From NCBI GenBank assembly GCA_963719465.1, contig OY970386.1:496001-560000 (forward strand): a DNA stretch of 64,000 nt, in the 5' to 3' direction. This document shows, piece by piece, positions 1-7,159 of the stretch. The first letter of the stretch is position 1; every line of letters starts with the position of its first letter. Source of the stretch: JALHUB01 sp963719465. GTDB lineage: Bacteria; Chloroflexota; Dehalococcoidia; DSTF01; JALHUB01. A model generated the notes under the pieces. It had not been told where the DNA came from. It ran no database searches and worked only from the letters and a program-made list of their open reading frames with translations. A program made the position numbers and the translations under genes.

Positions 1-439
1 TGTTGAGTCGCAAGCCGGCGGCGACGTTGTCGAAGACTGACATCGTCGGGAACGGGTTCGGCTTCTGGAATACCATGCCGACGCGTCGTCGCACGAGGAC
101 GGGGTCGGCGCCCGGCGCGTATATGTCATCGGAGCGCAGGAAGACCTGGCCGGTGACTCGCGCCTTGGGCGCCACCTCGTGCATGCGGTTGAGGCAGCGA
201 ATGAGCGTCGACTTGCCGCAGCCCGATGGCCCGATGACCGCCGTCACGCGTTTCGGCCCGATCAGCAGGTTTACGCCCCGAATCGCCTGAAACGAGCCGT
301 ACCAGGCGCTGAGATCGCGCACTACCATGCCCTCTTCCCACGCCTCCGCCTCGGAGACAGGACAGGCGTCGCCTTCAATCTCCGGCTGCCGGTCCGCTCT
401 CGCTTCGAATGGCCTCAGCTGAAAATCGGTCATCGTCAT
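1..439 (-). CDS. pstB: Phosphate ABC transporter ATP-binding protein PstB (partial, cut by window edge)
   Basis: ATPase of the high-affinity phosphate importer PstSCAB, on the cytoplasmic face. Only the N-terminal ~146 residues are present. They include the Walker A motif GPSGCGKST and the PstB-typical Q-loop FQKPNPFPTMS. A ~35-residue hydrophilic N-terminal extension precedes the ABC domain. ATG at 439 was chosen because a GGAGAGG ribosome site sits just upstream; a second in-frame ATG lies at 433. It starts 2 nt after the pstA stop, so it is the last visible gene of a pstSCAB operon. phoU may follow outside the window. Confidence 0.93.
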   Translation of the reverse strand, partial: MTMTDFQLRPFEARADRQPEIEGDACPVSEAEAWEEGMVVRDLSAWYGSFQAIRGVNLLIGPKRVTAVIGPSGCGKSTLIRCLNRMHEVAPKARVTGQVFLRSDDIYAPGADPVLVRRRVGMVFQKPNPFPTMSVFDNVAAGLRLN

Positions 440-440
440 T

Positions 441-1283
441 TCATCCTCTCCTCGATAGCAGCAGGCGCGACACCAGGCTGATGCAGAATACAATCGTCAC
501 CAGCACGAAGGCCGCCGCCCACGCCTCCTCGTGCTGGTTATTATACGGTCCCGTGCCGTACTGGTAGATGCGCAGCGGCAAAGCGTCGACCGGCTTGCCC
601 GTGACGCTCAATGACCAGAACTGGTTGCCAAGCGCAGTGAACAGCAGCGGCGCCGTTTCGCCCGCCGCGCGCGCCACCGCGAGCAGCCCGCCGGTGATGA
701 GCCCGCGTCGCGCCGCCGGGATGACGATGCTCAGTATCGTCCGCCAGCGCGCCACGCCCAGCGCCAGCGCCGCCTCTCGCTGCGACTGCGGCACCAGCTT
801 CAGCATCTCCTCGCTGGAGCGCGCCATGATCGGCAGCATGATGATCGCCAGCGCCACCGCCGCCGCCAGCGCTGAGAAGTGTCCCATCTTCAGCACCAGC
901 CAGGAGTAGACGACGATGCCGACGACTATCGACGGCACGCCCGTCAGCACGTCGGCGGTGAAACGAATCAACGCCGCCAGCCGCGGTCCCGCCATCTCCG
1001 CCACGAACACGCCGGCGCCGATCCCGAACGGAATGCCGATCAGCGCCGCGAGGCCGACCGTCAGCAGCGAGCCGGCAATCGCGTTCGACACCCCGCCGCC
1101 GCTTTCACCTGGCGGCTTCGGAAGCTTGGTGAAGAAGTCGAAGTTGATGTAGCTGATGCCCTTCACCAGCACGTAACCTAGGATGAGCGCCAACAGCGCT
1201 ATCGCCAGAAAGGCCGACGCCGCGCATAGACCGAGCATCAGCGTATTTGTCCAGCGCCGGCGGGCGTGGGTTATCGCGCTCAT
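441..1283 (-). CDS. pstA: Phosphate ABC transporter permease PstA
   Basis: Inner-membrane permease subunit that pairs with PstC to form the phosphate channel. The 280-residue product starts MSAITHARRRW and has about six hydrophobic segments. The binding-protein-dependent permease signature region reads EAALALGVARWRTI, followed by the usual PstA stretch AGETAPLLFTALGNQFW. The reading frame stays open far upstream, but that part lies out of frame inside pstC. ATG at 1283 overlaps the pstC stop as ATGA, which implies translational coupling. Length and motifs are normal for the family. Confidence 0.95.
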   Translation of the reverse strand: MSAITHARRRWTNTLMLGLCAASAFLAIALLALILGYVLVKGISYINFDFFTKLPKPPGESGGGVSNAIAGSLLTVGLAALIGIPFGIGAGVFVAEMAGPRLAALIRFTADVLTGVPSIVVGIVVYSWLVLKMGHFSALAAAVALAIIMLPIMARSSEEMLKLVPQSQREAALALGVARWRTILSIVIPAARRGLITGGLLAVARAAGETAPLLFTALGNQFWSLSVTGKPVDALPLRIYQYGTGPYNNQHEEAWAAAFVLVTIVFCISLVSRLLLSRRG

Positions 1284-2263
1284 TCGCGTATCGCCTCCGG
1301 AGACCGCGCTATTCGCCATACAAGCAGCCGCGCCGCCACGTTCACGAGCAGCGTGATCCCGAGCAGTATCAGCCCCAGCTCCATCAACGCCGACCTGTAC
1401 AGGTTGAAGCTCGCCTCGCTGAACTCGCTGGCGATCTGGCTGGCGGCCGTCGCCCCCGGGGCGAACAGCGACGTGTTGATGTCGTACGTCTTGCCGATGA
1501 CCATCGTCACCGCCATCGTCTCGCCCAGCGCGCGCCCTAGGCCTAGCAGCACCGCGCCGATGAGCCCCGACCGGCAGTACTGGAGGACCGCCCGGCTGAT
1601 CATCTCCCATCGCGTTGCGCCCAGCGCCAGCATCGCCTCCCTCTGCGACGACGGCACCGCGAGAAGCGAATCGCGCGCAATCGCGGTGATGATCGGCAGA
1701 ATCATGATGGCGAGAATGACGCCCGCCGCCAGCATGCCGACCCCGAAGGGCGGTCCGCTGAACAGCGGCAGGAAGCTCAGATGGCCGCCGAGGAACTTCT
1801 CGACGGGGTTGCGAATCCAGGGCACGAGCACGTAGATGCCCCACAGCCCGAAGACCACGCTCGGTATCGCCGCCAGGCTCTCGACGAGGAACGACGCCGG
1901 ATGTCGCAGCCAGGTCGGCGCCATCTCCGACAGGTAGATCGCCGCGCCCAGGCTGATGGGAACGGCGAGTACGACGGCGATGACCGAGCTGGCAAGCGTT
2001 CCATAGATTGCGGGCGCTGCGCCGAACACGCGCCCCACCGGATCCCAGCGAGTTTGCGTCAGAAACCGCCAGCCGAACGTCGAAATCGACAGGTGTGATT
2101 CGAAAGAGAGCTGCCAGACCATCAGCGCCGCCAGCAGCAGCACCGACAGCCCGAAAGCCGCGACGACGAGTCGGAACGCAGCGTCGCCTATGCGGATACG
2201 TCGCAACGAGCGCACCAGGCCCGTCGCGACGCCGCCCGCCGCTTCGCTTCTCGCCGCTTCCAT
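1280..2263 (-). CDS. pstC: Phosphate ABC transporter permease PstC
   Basis: Partner permease of PstA in the phosphate importer. The 327-residue product has a cytoplasmic N-terminus, a first membrane span at about residues 32-52 and the typical PstC periplasmic loop. It also shows the EAA loop QREAMLALGATRWEM and the segment RALGETMAVTMVIG. It lies 13 nt after pstS and overlaps pstA by 4 nt. All the features expected of a working subunit are present. Confidence 0.95.
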   Translation of the reverse strand: MEAARSEAAGGVATGLVRSLRRIRIGDAAFRLVVAAFGLSVLLLAALMVWQLSFESHLSISTFGWRFLTQTRWDPVGRVFGAAPAIYGTLASSVIAVVLAVPISLGAAIYLSEMAPTWLRHPASFLVESLAAIPSVVFGLWGIYVLVPWIRNPVEKFLGGHLSFLPLFSGPPFGVGMLAAGVILAIMILPIITAIARDSLLAVPSSQREAMLALGATRWEMISRAVLQYCRSGLIGAVLLGLGRALGETMAVTMVIGKTYDINTSLFAPGATAASQIASEFSEASFNLYRSALMELGLILLGITLLVNVAARLLVWRIARSPEAIRE

Positions 2264-2276
2264 ACGTTTAGCCCCG

Positions 2277-3482
2277 CTACGGCAGTTGTAGCAATGGCTG
2301 TCCCTGATAAGTGATGGACTTGATCTCCGCCTCCGCCTTTTTCACCACGTCCGGCGAGAGCGGCGGGTAGAGCAGGGCCTGCGAGTACTGCTGCCCCTGG
2401 TGGATGGACCACCACAGGTAGTAGACCAGCGCCTCGCCCTTCGCCTTGTCCGGCTGGTTGACATAGGCCAGGATCCAGGTGAAGCCGACGATCGGGTACG
2501 CCTGCGGGTTCGACGAGTTCGTGATCATCACCTTCGTGTCGTCCGGAATCGTCACACCCACTGCCGCTGCCGTGGTGGAGTCAAGCGTCGGCTGGATGTA
2601 GTTGCCGGACTCGTTCTGGATCGACGCCCAGGTGAGGTTGTTCTGGATGGCGTAGGCCAGCTCCACGTAGCCGATGGCTCCCGGTATCTGCTTGACCTGC
2701 TGCGCGACGCCGTCGCTCTTCTCGCCGCCAATGTCACCCGGCCACTGGACTGTGGTTCCGGCGCCCACCTTGCTCTTCCAGTCCGCGCTTATCTTGCTCA
2801 GGTAGTCGGTGAAGATGTAGGTCGTGCCGGAGCCGTCAGAGCGGTGGACGACGGCGATGTCCGTGCTCGGCAGGTTGAGCCCCGGGTTGAGGGAAGTGAT
2901 CTGGGGGTCGTTCCACTTCGTGATCTGCTTCAGGTAGATGCCCGCCAGAACGTCCGGCGTCAGCTTGAGCTGGCCTTGCTGTACGCCCGGCAGGTTGACG
3001 ATGATCGGGACAGCGCCGCTGGTCATCGGGATGTGGAGGATCGGGCCGCCGGCCGCCTCCGCCGCCGTCACCTGGTCGTCGGTCATTATGCCGTCTGAAG
3101 CGCCAAAGTCGACGGTCTTGGCTGTTATCTGCGAGATGCCCGCCCCTGAACCCACGGACTGGTAGTTAATCTGAACGTGGCACTGCTGATTGAACTGGTC
3201 GACCCACTTGGAGTACAGCGGGAAGGGGAAGCTTGCGCCGGCGCCCGTGAGGCCCTTGGCGGCATCTGCTGGTGGGCAAGGGCTGGTGGCGGCCACGTTA
3301 GTTGCGGCGGACGTGGCCGCGGACGTCGCGCTGGTGGAAGCTGTAGCGACCTTCTGCGGCGTCGGTGTGGGCGAGCTGCCGCTGCCGCCGCAGGCTGCTA
3401 ACAAAAGAGCCGCGATAGTCGCGGCCGCCCCTGCGATCAGTCCCATAAGTGCCGTTCGATGTCCTGTCTTCTGTCGCTTCAT
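2277..3482 (-). CDS. pstS: Phosphate ABC transporter substrate-binding lipoprotein PstS
   Basis: Phosphate-binding protein tethered to the outer face of the membrane. Residues 1-30 form a lipoprotein signal peptide with lipobox LLAAC (Cys31). A Ser/Thr/Pro/Ala-rich tether follows (about 32-68), a linker style common in Chloroflexota lipoproteins. The PBP-like domain begins at GAGASFPFPLY and carries the phosphate-site segments SVGSGAG, FGASD and RSDGSGTT. At 401 residues it is normal for the family plus its tether. A Pho-box-like repeat at 3707-3724 lies upstream, so phosphate-starvation control by the adjacent PhoB/PhoR is expected. Confidence 0.95.
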   Translation of the reverse strand: MKRQKTGHRTALMGLIAGAAATIAALLLAACGGSGSSPTPTPQKVATASTSATSAATSAATNVAATSPCPPADAAKGLTGAGASFPFPLYSKWVDQFNQQCHVQINYQSVGSGAGISQITAKTVDFGASDGIMTDDQVTAAEAAGGPILHIPMTSGAVPIIVNLPGVQQGQLKLTPDVLAGIYLKQITKWNDPQITSLNPGLNLPSTDIAVVHRSDGSGTTYIFTDYLSKISADWKSKVGAGTTVQWPGDIGGEKSDGVAQQVKQIPGAIGYVELAYAIQNNLTWASIQNESGNYIQPTLDSTTAAAVGVTIPDDTKVMITNSSNPQAYPIVGFTWILAYVNQPDKAKGEALVYYLWWSIHQGQQYSQALLYPPLSPDVVKKAEAEIKSITYQGQPLLQLP

Positions 3483-3661
3483 CGAGTCTCCTCGTCTCCT
3501 TCGCTTTCGCCTTCACGCCGTCCGTTTCGAGGCGGAATCCGCCGAGCTTGCTTCGCTTCATCCGCCAGGCCGGAGCCAAGCAGCAGCGCGACGATGACGG
3601 GCCGGTACCTCTCCCGCCATTCGCCGGCTCTCTTGGCGATCTTGCTGATATATCCATTCAT
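3479..3661 (-). CDS. Small hypothetical ORF coupled to pstS
   Basis: A 60-codon frame starts MNGYISKIAKRAGEW and contains one short hydrophobic stretch (PVIVALLLGSGLA). It ends in a very charged tail rich in Arg, Glu and Gly. Its TGA overlaps the pstS ATG (ATGA), the same coupling seen between pstC and pstA, and it lies directly after the Pho-box-like repeats. No good ribosome site is visible before the ATG and I recognise no family. It may be a leader ORF, or simply an open frame in GC-rich DNA. Confidence 0.3.
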   Translation of the reverse strand: MNGYISKIAKRAGEWRERYRPVIVALLLGSGLADEAKQARRIPPRNGRREGESEGDEETR

Positions 3662-3706
3662 CACGACTCAAGCGTAGCGAACGCCGGTTAACGTCGCCTC
3701 AACGCT

Positions 3707-3724
3707 TGTAAACGGAATGTAAAC
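3707..3724 (-). promoter_or_regulatory. Pho-box-like direct repeat upstream of pstS
   Basis: On the minus strand the sequence reads GTTTACA-TTCC-GTTTACA: two perfect 7-bp direct repeats with a 4-bp spacer, an 11-bp period. This is the geometry of PhoB/PhoP binding sites, where OmpR-type dimers bind head to tail. A related TTAACA lies further upstream at the phoR stop. The site is in the phoR-pstS gap, 225 bp before pstS. Binding by the adjacent PhoB is an inference. Confidence 0.55.
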
Positions 3725-3735
3725 GTTTTGGAATG

Positions 3736-5496
3736 TTAAGAGACTTGCCTGGGAAGCGTGATCGTGAAGGTAGACCCACGCCCTTCCTCGCTGCGAACGC
3801 CGATCCTGCCGCCGTGCGCCTCGACGGTGTGCTTGACGACAGCCAGCCCCAGGCCGGTGCCGCGGTCGCCGCGCGCCCGGTCGACCTTATAGAACCGCTC
3901 GAAGATGCGCGGCAGCTTCTCGGCGGAAACACCCGCGCCGGTGTCCGCAACTTCGACCTGTACCGCATCACCGACGAGGCCGGCTGATACGCGCACCGAC
4001 CCCGCGTCCGTAAACTTGATGGCGTTGTCCAGCAGGTTGACCACTGCCTGCTCCAGCCGCTGCGCGTCGCCGACGACTAGCGGAAGGGACGGCGCGACGT
4101 CCAGCTCCAGCGTCAGGCCCTTTCGCTCCGCCTGCTGACGCATTCGCTCGACCGCCGCCTCCAGCATCTCGCGCACGTCTACCGGCTCCCTCGCCAGCGG
4201 CGCCTGCCCCGACTCCAGCCGCGACAGCTCCAACAGCTCCGTCACCATCTGCACCAGCCGGTCGACCTCGGCGTCCGCCCGCGACAGGAAGTCCTGCGCC
4301 ACGGCTTTGTCCTCGAGCGCGCCTGCCTGCAGCGTTTCGACCACCGACTTGATCGAGGCCAGCGGCGTCCGCAGCTCGTGCGACACGTTGGCAATGAAGT
4401 CGCGTCGCGTCTCCTCGACCCGCTTCGCGTCCGTAACGTCATGGAAGACCACCAGCGCCACCCAGTCGCCGCCGCCAGCTATCGGCGCCGCCGAGACCTG
4501 GAGGAAGCGTCCGGGCGGCCTCTCGATGACCAGGCTCCGCGCTTCGCCGGTCTCCCGGGTCTCGCGCAGGGCCCGTACCGCCTCCGCTTCCGGCATAACC
4601 CACACGAACGGGTTGCCGAGCGCCTCCTCCGGCTTGCGGCCAAGCAGCGGCGCCGCGGCGCGGCTGGCGAAGGTGACCCGCGATTCGCCGTCGACGGCCA
4701 GCACCGCGTCGCTACCGCTGTCGAGCACGGCGGTGAGGCGGCTGCGCTCCTCCGACACCTCGTTCACCAGCTCTTCAACGCTCTGCGCCATCTGGTTGAA
4801 CGCGTCGGCTACCTCGCCGACCTCGCCAGATGGTCGCGGTCTCACGCGCCGTCGCAGGTCGCCACGAGCGACCCCACGGGCCGCATTCGCCAGGGCGCCC
4901 AGCGGCCGAACGATCGTCGTCCCGATGACCAGAGCAAGGAGCGCGGCGATGGCAGCGGTTATCACGACAGCGATCAGCAGCGAATGGGTGATGCTGGAGA
5001 GCGTCGCGTCGATGGCGGATAGCGGCCGCGCCACGCGCACGACCGCCGCCGGCGAGCCGTTCACGTCTACCCGCTGGGCCAGGTAGGTGAAGTTGACGCT
5101 CAAAGTTGCGCTGCTGCGTGTATTCTTCCCGGAACCCGACTGCATCGCCTGTTGCACCTCCGGCCGGCCGGCATGATTCTCCATCGTCGCCGGGTCAGCC
5201 TCGGAGTCGCCGAGGACCGTGCCGTCCGGCGCGATGATCGTGATTCGAGTGTCGACGTTCGCGCCCATCTGCTTGGCGAGCGCGTCGAAGCTGGACTGAG
5301 GGGCGCCCGATTCCAGGAGCGGGCGGGCGGCATTGGCGACCACCTGGGCCTGGGTCGCCAGGTACGACTCCATGTTCGAGCGCATGTCGGAATCGACTTC
5401 GTGGATGACTACGAGTCCGAGCGCGCCGAACGCGGCAAGTATCACCAGGATGTAGGAGGCGATGCGAAGGCGGATGCTACCAAGTACGTCAGCCAT
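3736..5496 (-). CDS. phoR: Phosphate-sensing histidine kinase PhoR
   Basis: Membrane sensor kinase that phosphorylates the adjacent PhoB-type regulator. Counting from ATG 5496 (586 residues): membrane spans at about 11-31 and 172-193 flank an extracytoplasmic sensor. Then follow HAMP (about 194-246), a PAS domain (256-356), the HisKA motif SHELRTP with His373, and an HATPase_c domain with N box (LLDNAIKF) and G boxes (DTGAGV, GTGLGL). An upstream in-frame start exists at 5553, but it lies inside the phoB coding region. The start at 5496 gives an 8-nt overlap with phoB, typical of co-translated pairs. Confidence 0.9.
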   Translation of the reverse strand: MADVLGSIRLRIASYILVILAAFGALGLVVIHEVDSDMRSNMESYLATQAQVVANAARPLLESGAPQSSFDALAKQMGANVDTRITIIAPDGTVLGDSEADPATMENHAGRPEVQQAMQSGSGKNTRSSATLSVNFTYLAQRVDVNGSPAAVVRVARPLSAIDATLSSITHSLLIAVVITAAIAALLALVIGTTIVRPLGALANAARGVARGDLRRRVRPRPSGEVGEVADAFNQMAQSVEELVNEVSEERSRLTAVLDSGSDAVLAVDGESRVTFASRAAAPLLGRKPEEALGNPFVWVMPEAEAVRALRETRETGEARSLVIERPPGRFLQVSAAPIAGGGDWVALVVFHDVTDAKRVEETRRDFIANVSHELRTPLASIKSVVETLQAGALEDKAVAQDFLSRADAEVDRLVQMVTELLELSRLESGQAPLAREPVDVREMLEAAVERMRQQAERKGLTLELDVAPSLPLVVGDAQRLEQAVVNLLDNAIKFTDAGSVRVSAGLVGDAVQVEVADTGAGVSAEKLPRIFERFYKVDRARGDRGTGLGLAVVKHTVEAHGGRIGVRSEEGRGSTFTITLPRQVS

Positions 5497-6190
5497 CGAA
5501 GCGGTAGCCTGTGCCGCGAATCGTGACGAGGCGCGTCGGCTTGGCAGGCTCATCCTCTATCTTCTGTCGCAGCCAGTTCACGTGCACGTCGACGGTGCGC
5601 GTCCCGCCGACGAAATCGTAGCCCCAGACCTGATCGAGCAGTTGCTCGCGGCTGAAGGCGCGGCCGCGGTTCTGAACGAAAAACGTGAGCAGCTCCAGTT
5701 CCTTCGGCTTGAGCGCCAGCGCCTCGCCCGCCCGCGAAGCCTCGCGCCGCCGCAGGTCTATCTCGACATCGCCGCAAGAGAGAGTCTCGCTCTGCCCATC
5801 GCCCTCCGGCTTCGAGCGACGGAGAAGGGCCTTCACCCGCGCCATCAGCTCCCGCATGCTGAACGGCTTCGTCACGTAGTCGTCGGCGCCGATCTCCAGC
5901 CCAACGACGCGATCAACCTCCTCGCTCTTCGCCGTAAGCATGAGGATCGGGACGCTCATCTCCTGTCGCAGGAGGCGGCAGACCTCGAAGCCGTCAATTA
6001 CCGGCAGCATCACGTCGAGAACGACAAGGTCCGGATGGTCTTCGCGGGCGCGGGCAAGCGCGGTTTCGCCATCGGCAGCGCTGGTCACGCGGTAGCCCTC
6101 GCGCTCAAGGTTGTACTTCACGGTCGCCACGAGCGTGGGCTCGTCATCGACGACGAGGATTCTCTTTGCAGTCGCCTTTTCCAAGTTCAC
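5489..6190 (-). CDS. phoB: Phosphate regulon response regulator PhoB (OmpR family)
   Basis: DNA-binding response regulator of 233 residues. The receiver domain has the acidic pair at VVDDE, phospho-acceptor Asp59 (VVLDVML) and Lys108 (VTKPF). The C-terminal winged helix ends with the OmpR-type stretch TVDVHVNWLRQKIEDEP...VTIRGTGYRF. The start is GTG at 6190. No Shine-Dalgarno sequence is visible, and a TACAAT hexamer ends 4 nt before the GTG, so a leaderless transcript is possible. Its place before phoR and pstSCAB supports the phosphate assignment. Confidence 0.9.
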   Translation of the reverse strand: MNLEKATAKRILVVDDEPTLVATVKYNLEREGYRVTSAADGETALARAREDHPDLVVLDVMLPVIDGFEVCRLLRQEMSVPILMLTAKSEEVDRVVGLEIGADDYVTKPFSMRELMARVKALLRRSKPEGDGQSETLSCGDVEIDLRRREASRAGEALALKPKELELLTFFVQNRGRAFSREQLLDQVWGYDFVGGTRTVDVHVNWLRQKIEDEPAKPTRLVTIRGTGYRFDG

Positions 6191-6194
6191 TACT

Positions 6195-6200
6195 ATTGTA
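6195..6200 (-). promoter_or_regulatory. Candidate -10 element for a leaderless phoB transcript
   Basis: The minus-strand hexamer TACAAT (5 of 6 match to TATAAT) is separated from the phoB GTG by only AGTA. Initiation at normal distance from this -10 would fall on or beside the start codon. No convincing -35 was found 16-18 nt upstream. Confidence 0.35.
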
Positions 6201-6351
6201 GCTGGCCCATAGCTCTGCCGCGAGGCCTATGGCGACAATGCTGCACCGGATGGTCAGCACAAAGTCAAACAGGGCTTTGAATAGCCAAACGGGCATCGAG
6301 ATCTGTTGCCGGCCGCTCTCCAAGTAGCCGCTGCAACAGCTTGAAACATCC

Positions 6352-6377
6352 TAACGCGCCTCTAATCCGATCTTAAC
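6352..6377 (+). promoter_or_regulatory. Three TAA(C/T) repeats at exact 11-bp spacing upstream of the zinc-ribbon/gtrA operon
   Basis: TAAC (6352), TAAT (6363) and TAAC (6374) recur with an exact 11-bp period, one helical turn. OmpR-type regulators bind such tandem half-sites. The next gene downstream starts at 6419. Because the operon is immediately followed by an OmpR-type two-component system (7160-9112), that regulator is a plausible binder. This is an inference from spacing only. Confidence 0.4.
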
Positions 6378-6418
6378 GTCCGCCTCGTACAGTTGGCATG
6401 AAGCGAAAGGAGCGGAAG

Positions 6419-6619
6419 ATGATCTGGTTCAAGTCTTGTCCACGCTGCGGGGGCGACCTGCTTCTCGACTCGGACTACTACAGTAGCTTCGCTTGCTGCA
6501 TCCAGTGCGGCGCTTACATCGAACAGCCCCCTCGGTACTCTACCCGGAGCCGTCCCGAGGAAGCGCTTCGCGAAAGAGCCATGAGACTGGCTCCAAGCGA
6601 CGGCGGTAGGGCGGCGTAG
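6419..6619 (+). CDS. Small zinc-ribbon protein
   Basis: A 66-residue protein with two CxxC knuckles, CPRCGG near the N-terminus and CIQCGAYIE about 22 residues later. This is the layout of a treble-clef or ribbon zinc site. The tail is basic and polar. ATG at 6419 was chosen over ATG 6398 because an AAAGGAG ribosome site lies 6-7 nt upstream of 6419. It ends 1 nt before gtrA, so the two are almost certainly co-transcribed. No enzymatic function can be assigned; it could bind nucleic acid or act as a small regulatory partner. Confidence 0.6.
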   Translation: MIWFKSCPRCGGDLLLDSDYYSSFACCIQCGAYIEQPPRYSTRSRPEEALRERAMRLAPSDGGRAA

Positions 6620-6620
6620 G

Positions 6621-7148
6621 ATGGAGATCAGCCGCACTCTGCCGCCGAAGCTGCTCTTCAGTGCCCCACACTCCCGGGTCGCGCGATTCCTCGTGGTTGG
6701 CGGCATCAGCTACGTCGTCAACCAGGCCTTGCTCTATGCCCTCTACGCCCGGATGCTCCCGTCGCTGAAGATGGCAGATGTCGCCTTCTTCGGACGAGTT
6801 GACTGGAGCCTTCTGCTGGCTTCTCTTGTTGCCCTGGAGATTTCGATAATCGTGCGTTTTGCTCTCAACGACCGCTGGACGTTCTCCGACCGCCGCGGCA
6901 GGTCGTTGGCGGTCCGCTTCTACCAGCACAACGTCTATTCGTTCGGCAGCCCCCTCATTTCGCTGGCCTGTGTCAACGTCTTCACGCCCTACTTCGGCGT
7001 CGGCTACCTGATCGCCAACTCGATCGGCATCCTGCTCGGCCTGGCCTGGAACTGGCTCTGGAGCGTTCGCGTGATCTGGGCGCGCAGGCCCGAGGACTGG
7101 GCCGCCGAGAGGACAACAAGCCTCCGTCGTCGGGCCGATGCGGCTTAA
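6621..7148 (+). CDS. GtrA family membrane protein
   Basis: A 175-residue protein with four hydrophobic segments, the GtrA/DPMS-type fold. It carries the characteristic opening RFLVVGGISYVVNQALLYAL and the RFALNDRWTF segment (family pattern: F...N..WTF). GtrA proteins are thought to flip or present polyprenyl-linked sugars for glycosyltransferases. A GT39-type transferase at 9413, beyond the intervening two-component system, is the natural partner. It follows the zinc-ribbon gene with a 1-nt gap. Confidence 0.85.
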   Translation: MEISRTLPPKLLFSAPHSRVARFLVVGGISYVVNQALLYALYARMLPSLKMADVAFFGRVDWSLLLASLVALEISIIVRFALNDRWTFSDRRGRSLAVRFYQHNVYSFGSPLISLACVNVFTPYFGVGYLIANSIGILLGLAWNWLWSVRVIWARRPEDWAAERTTSLRRRADAA

Positions 7149-7159
7149 GTCTGGGGCAC

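Noticed and set aside
6303..6339. CTGTTGC...GCAACAG inverted repeat as a terminator
   Set aside because: The 7-bp arms are separated by a 23-nt loop and no T tract follows, so the evidence is too weak.
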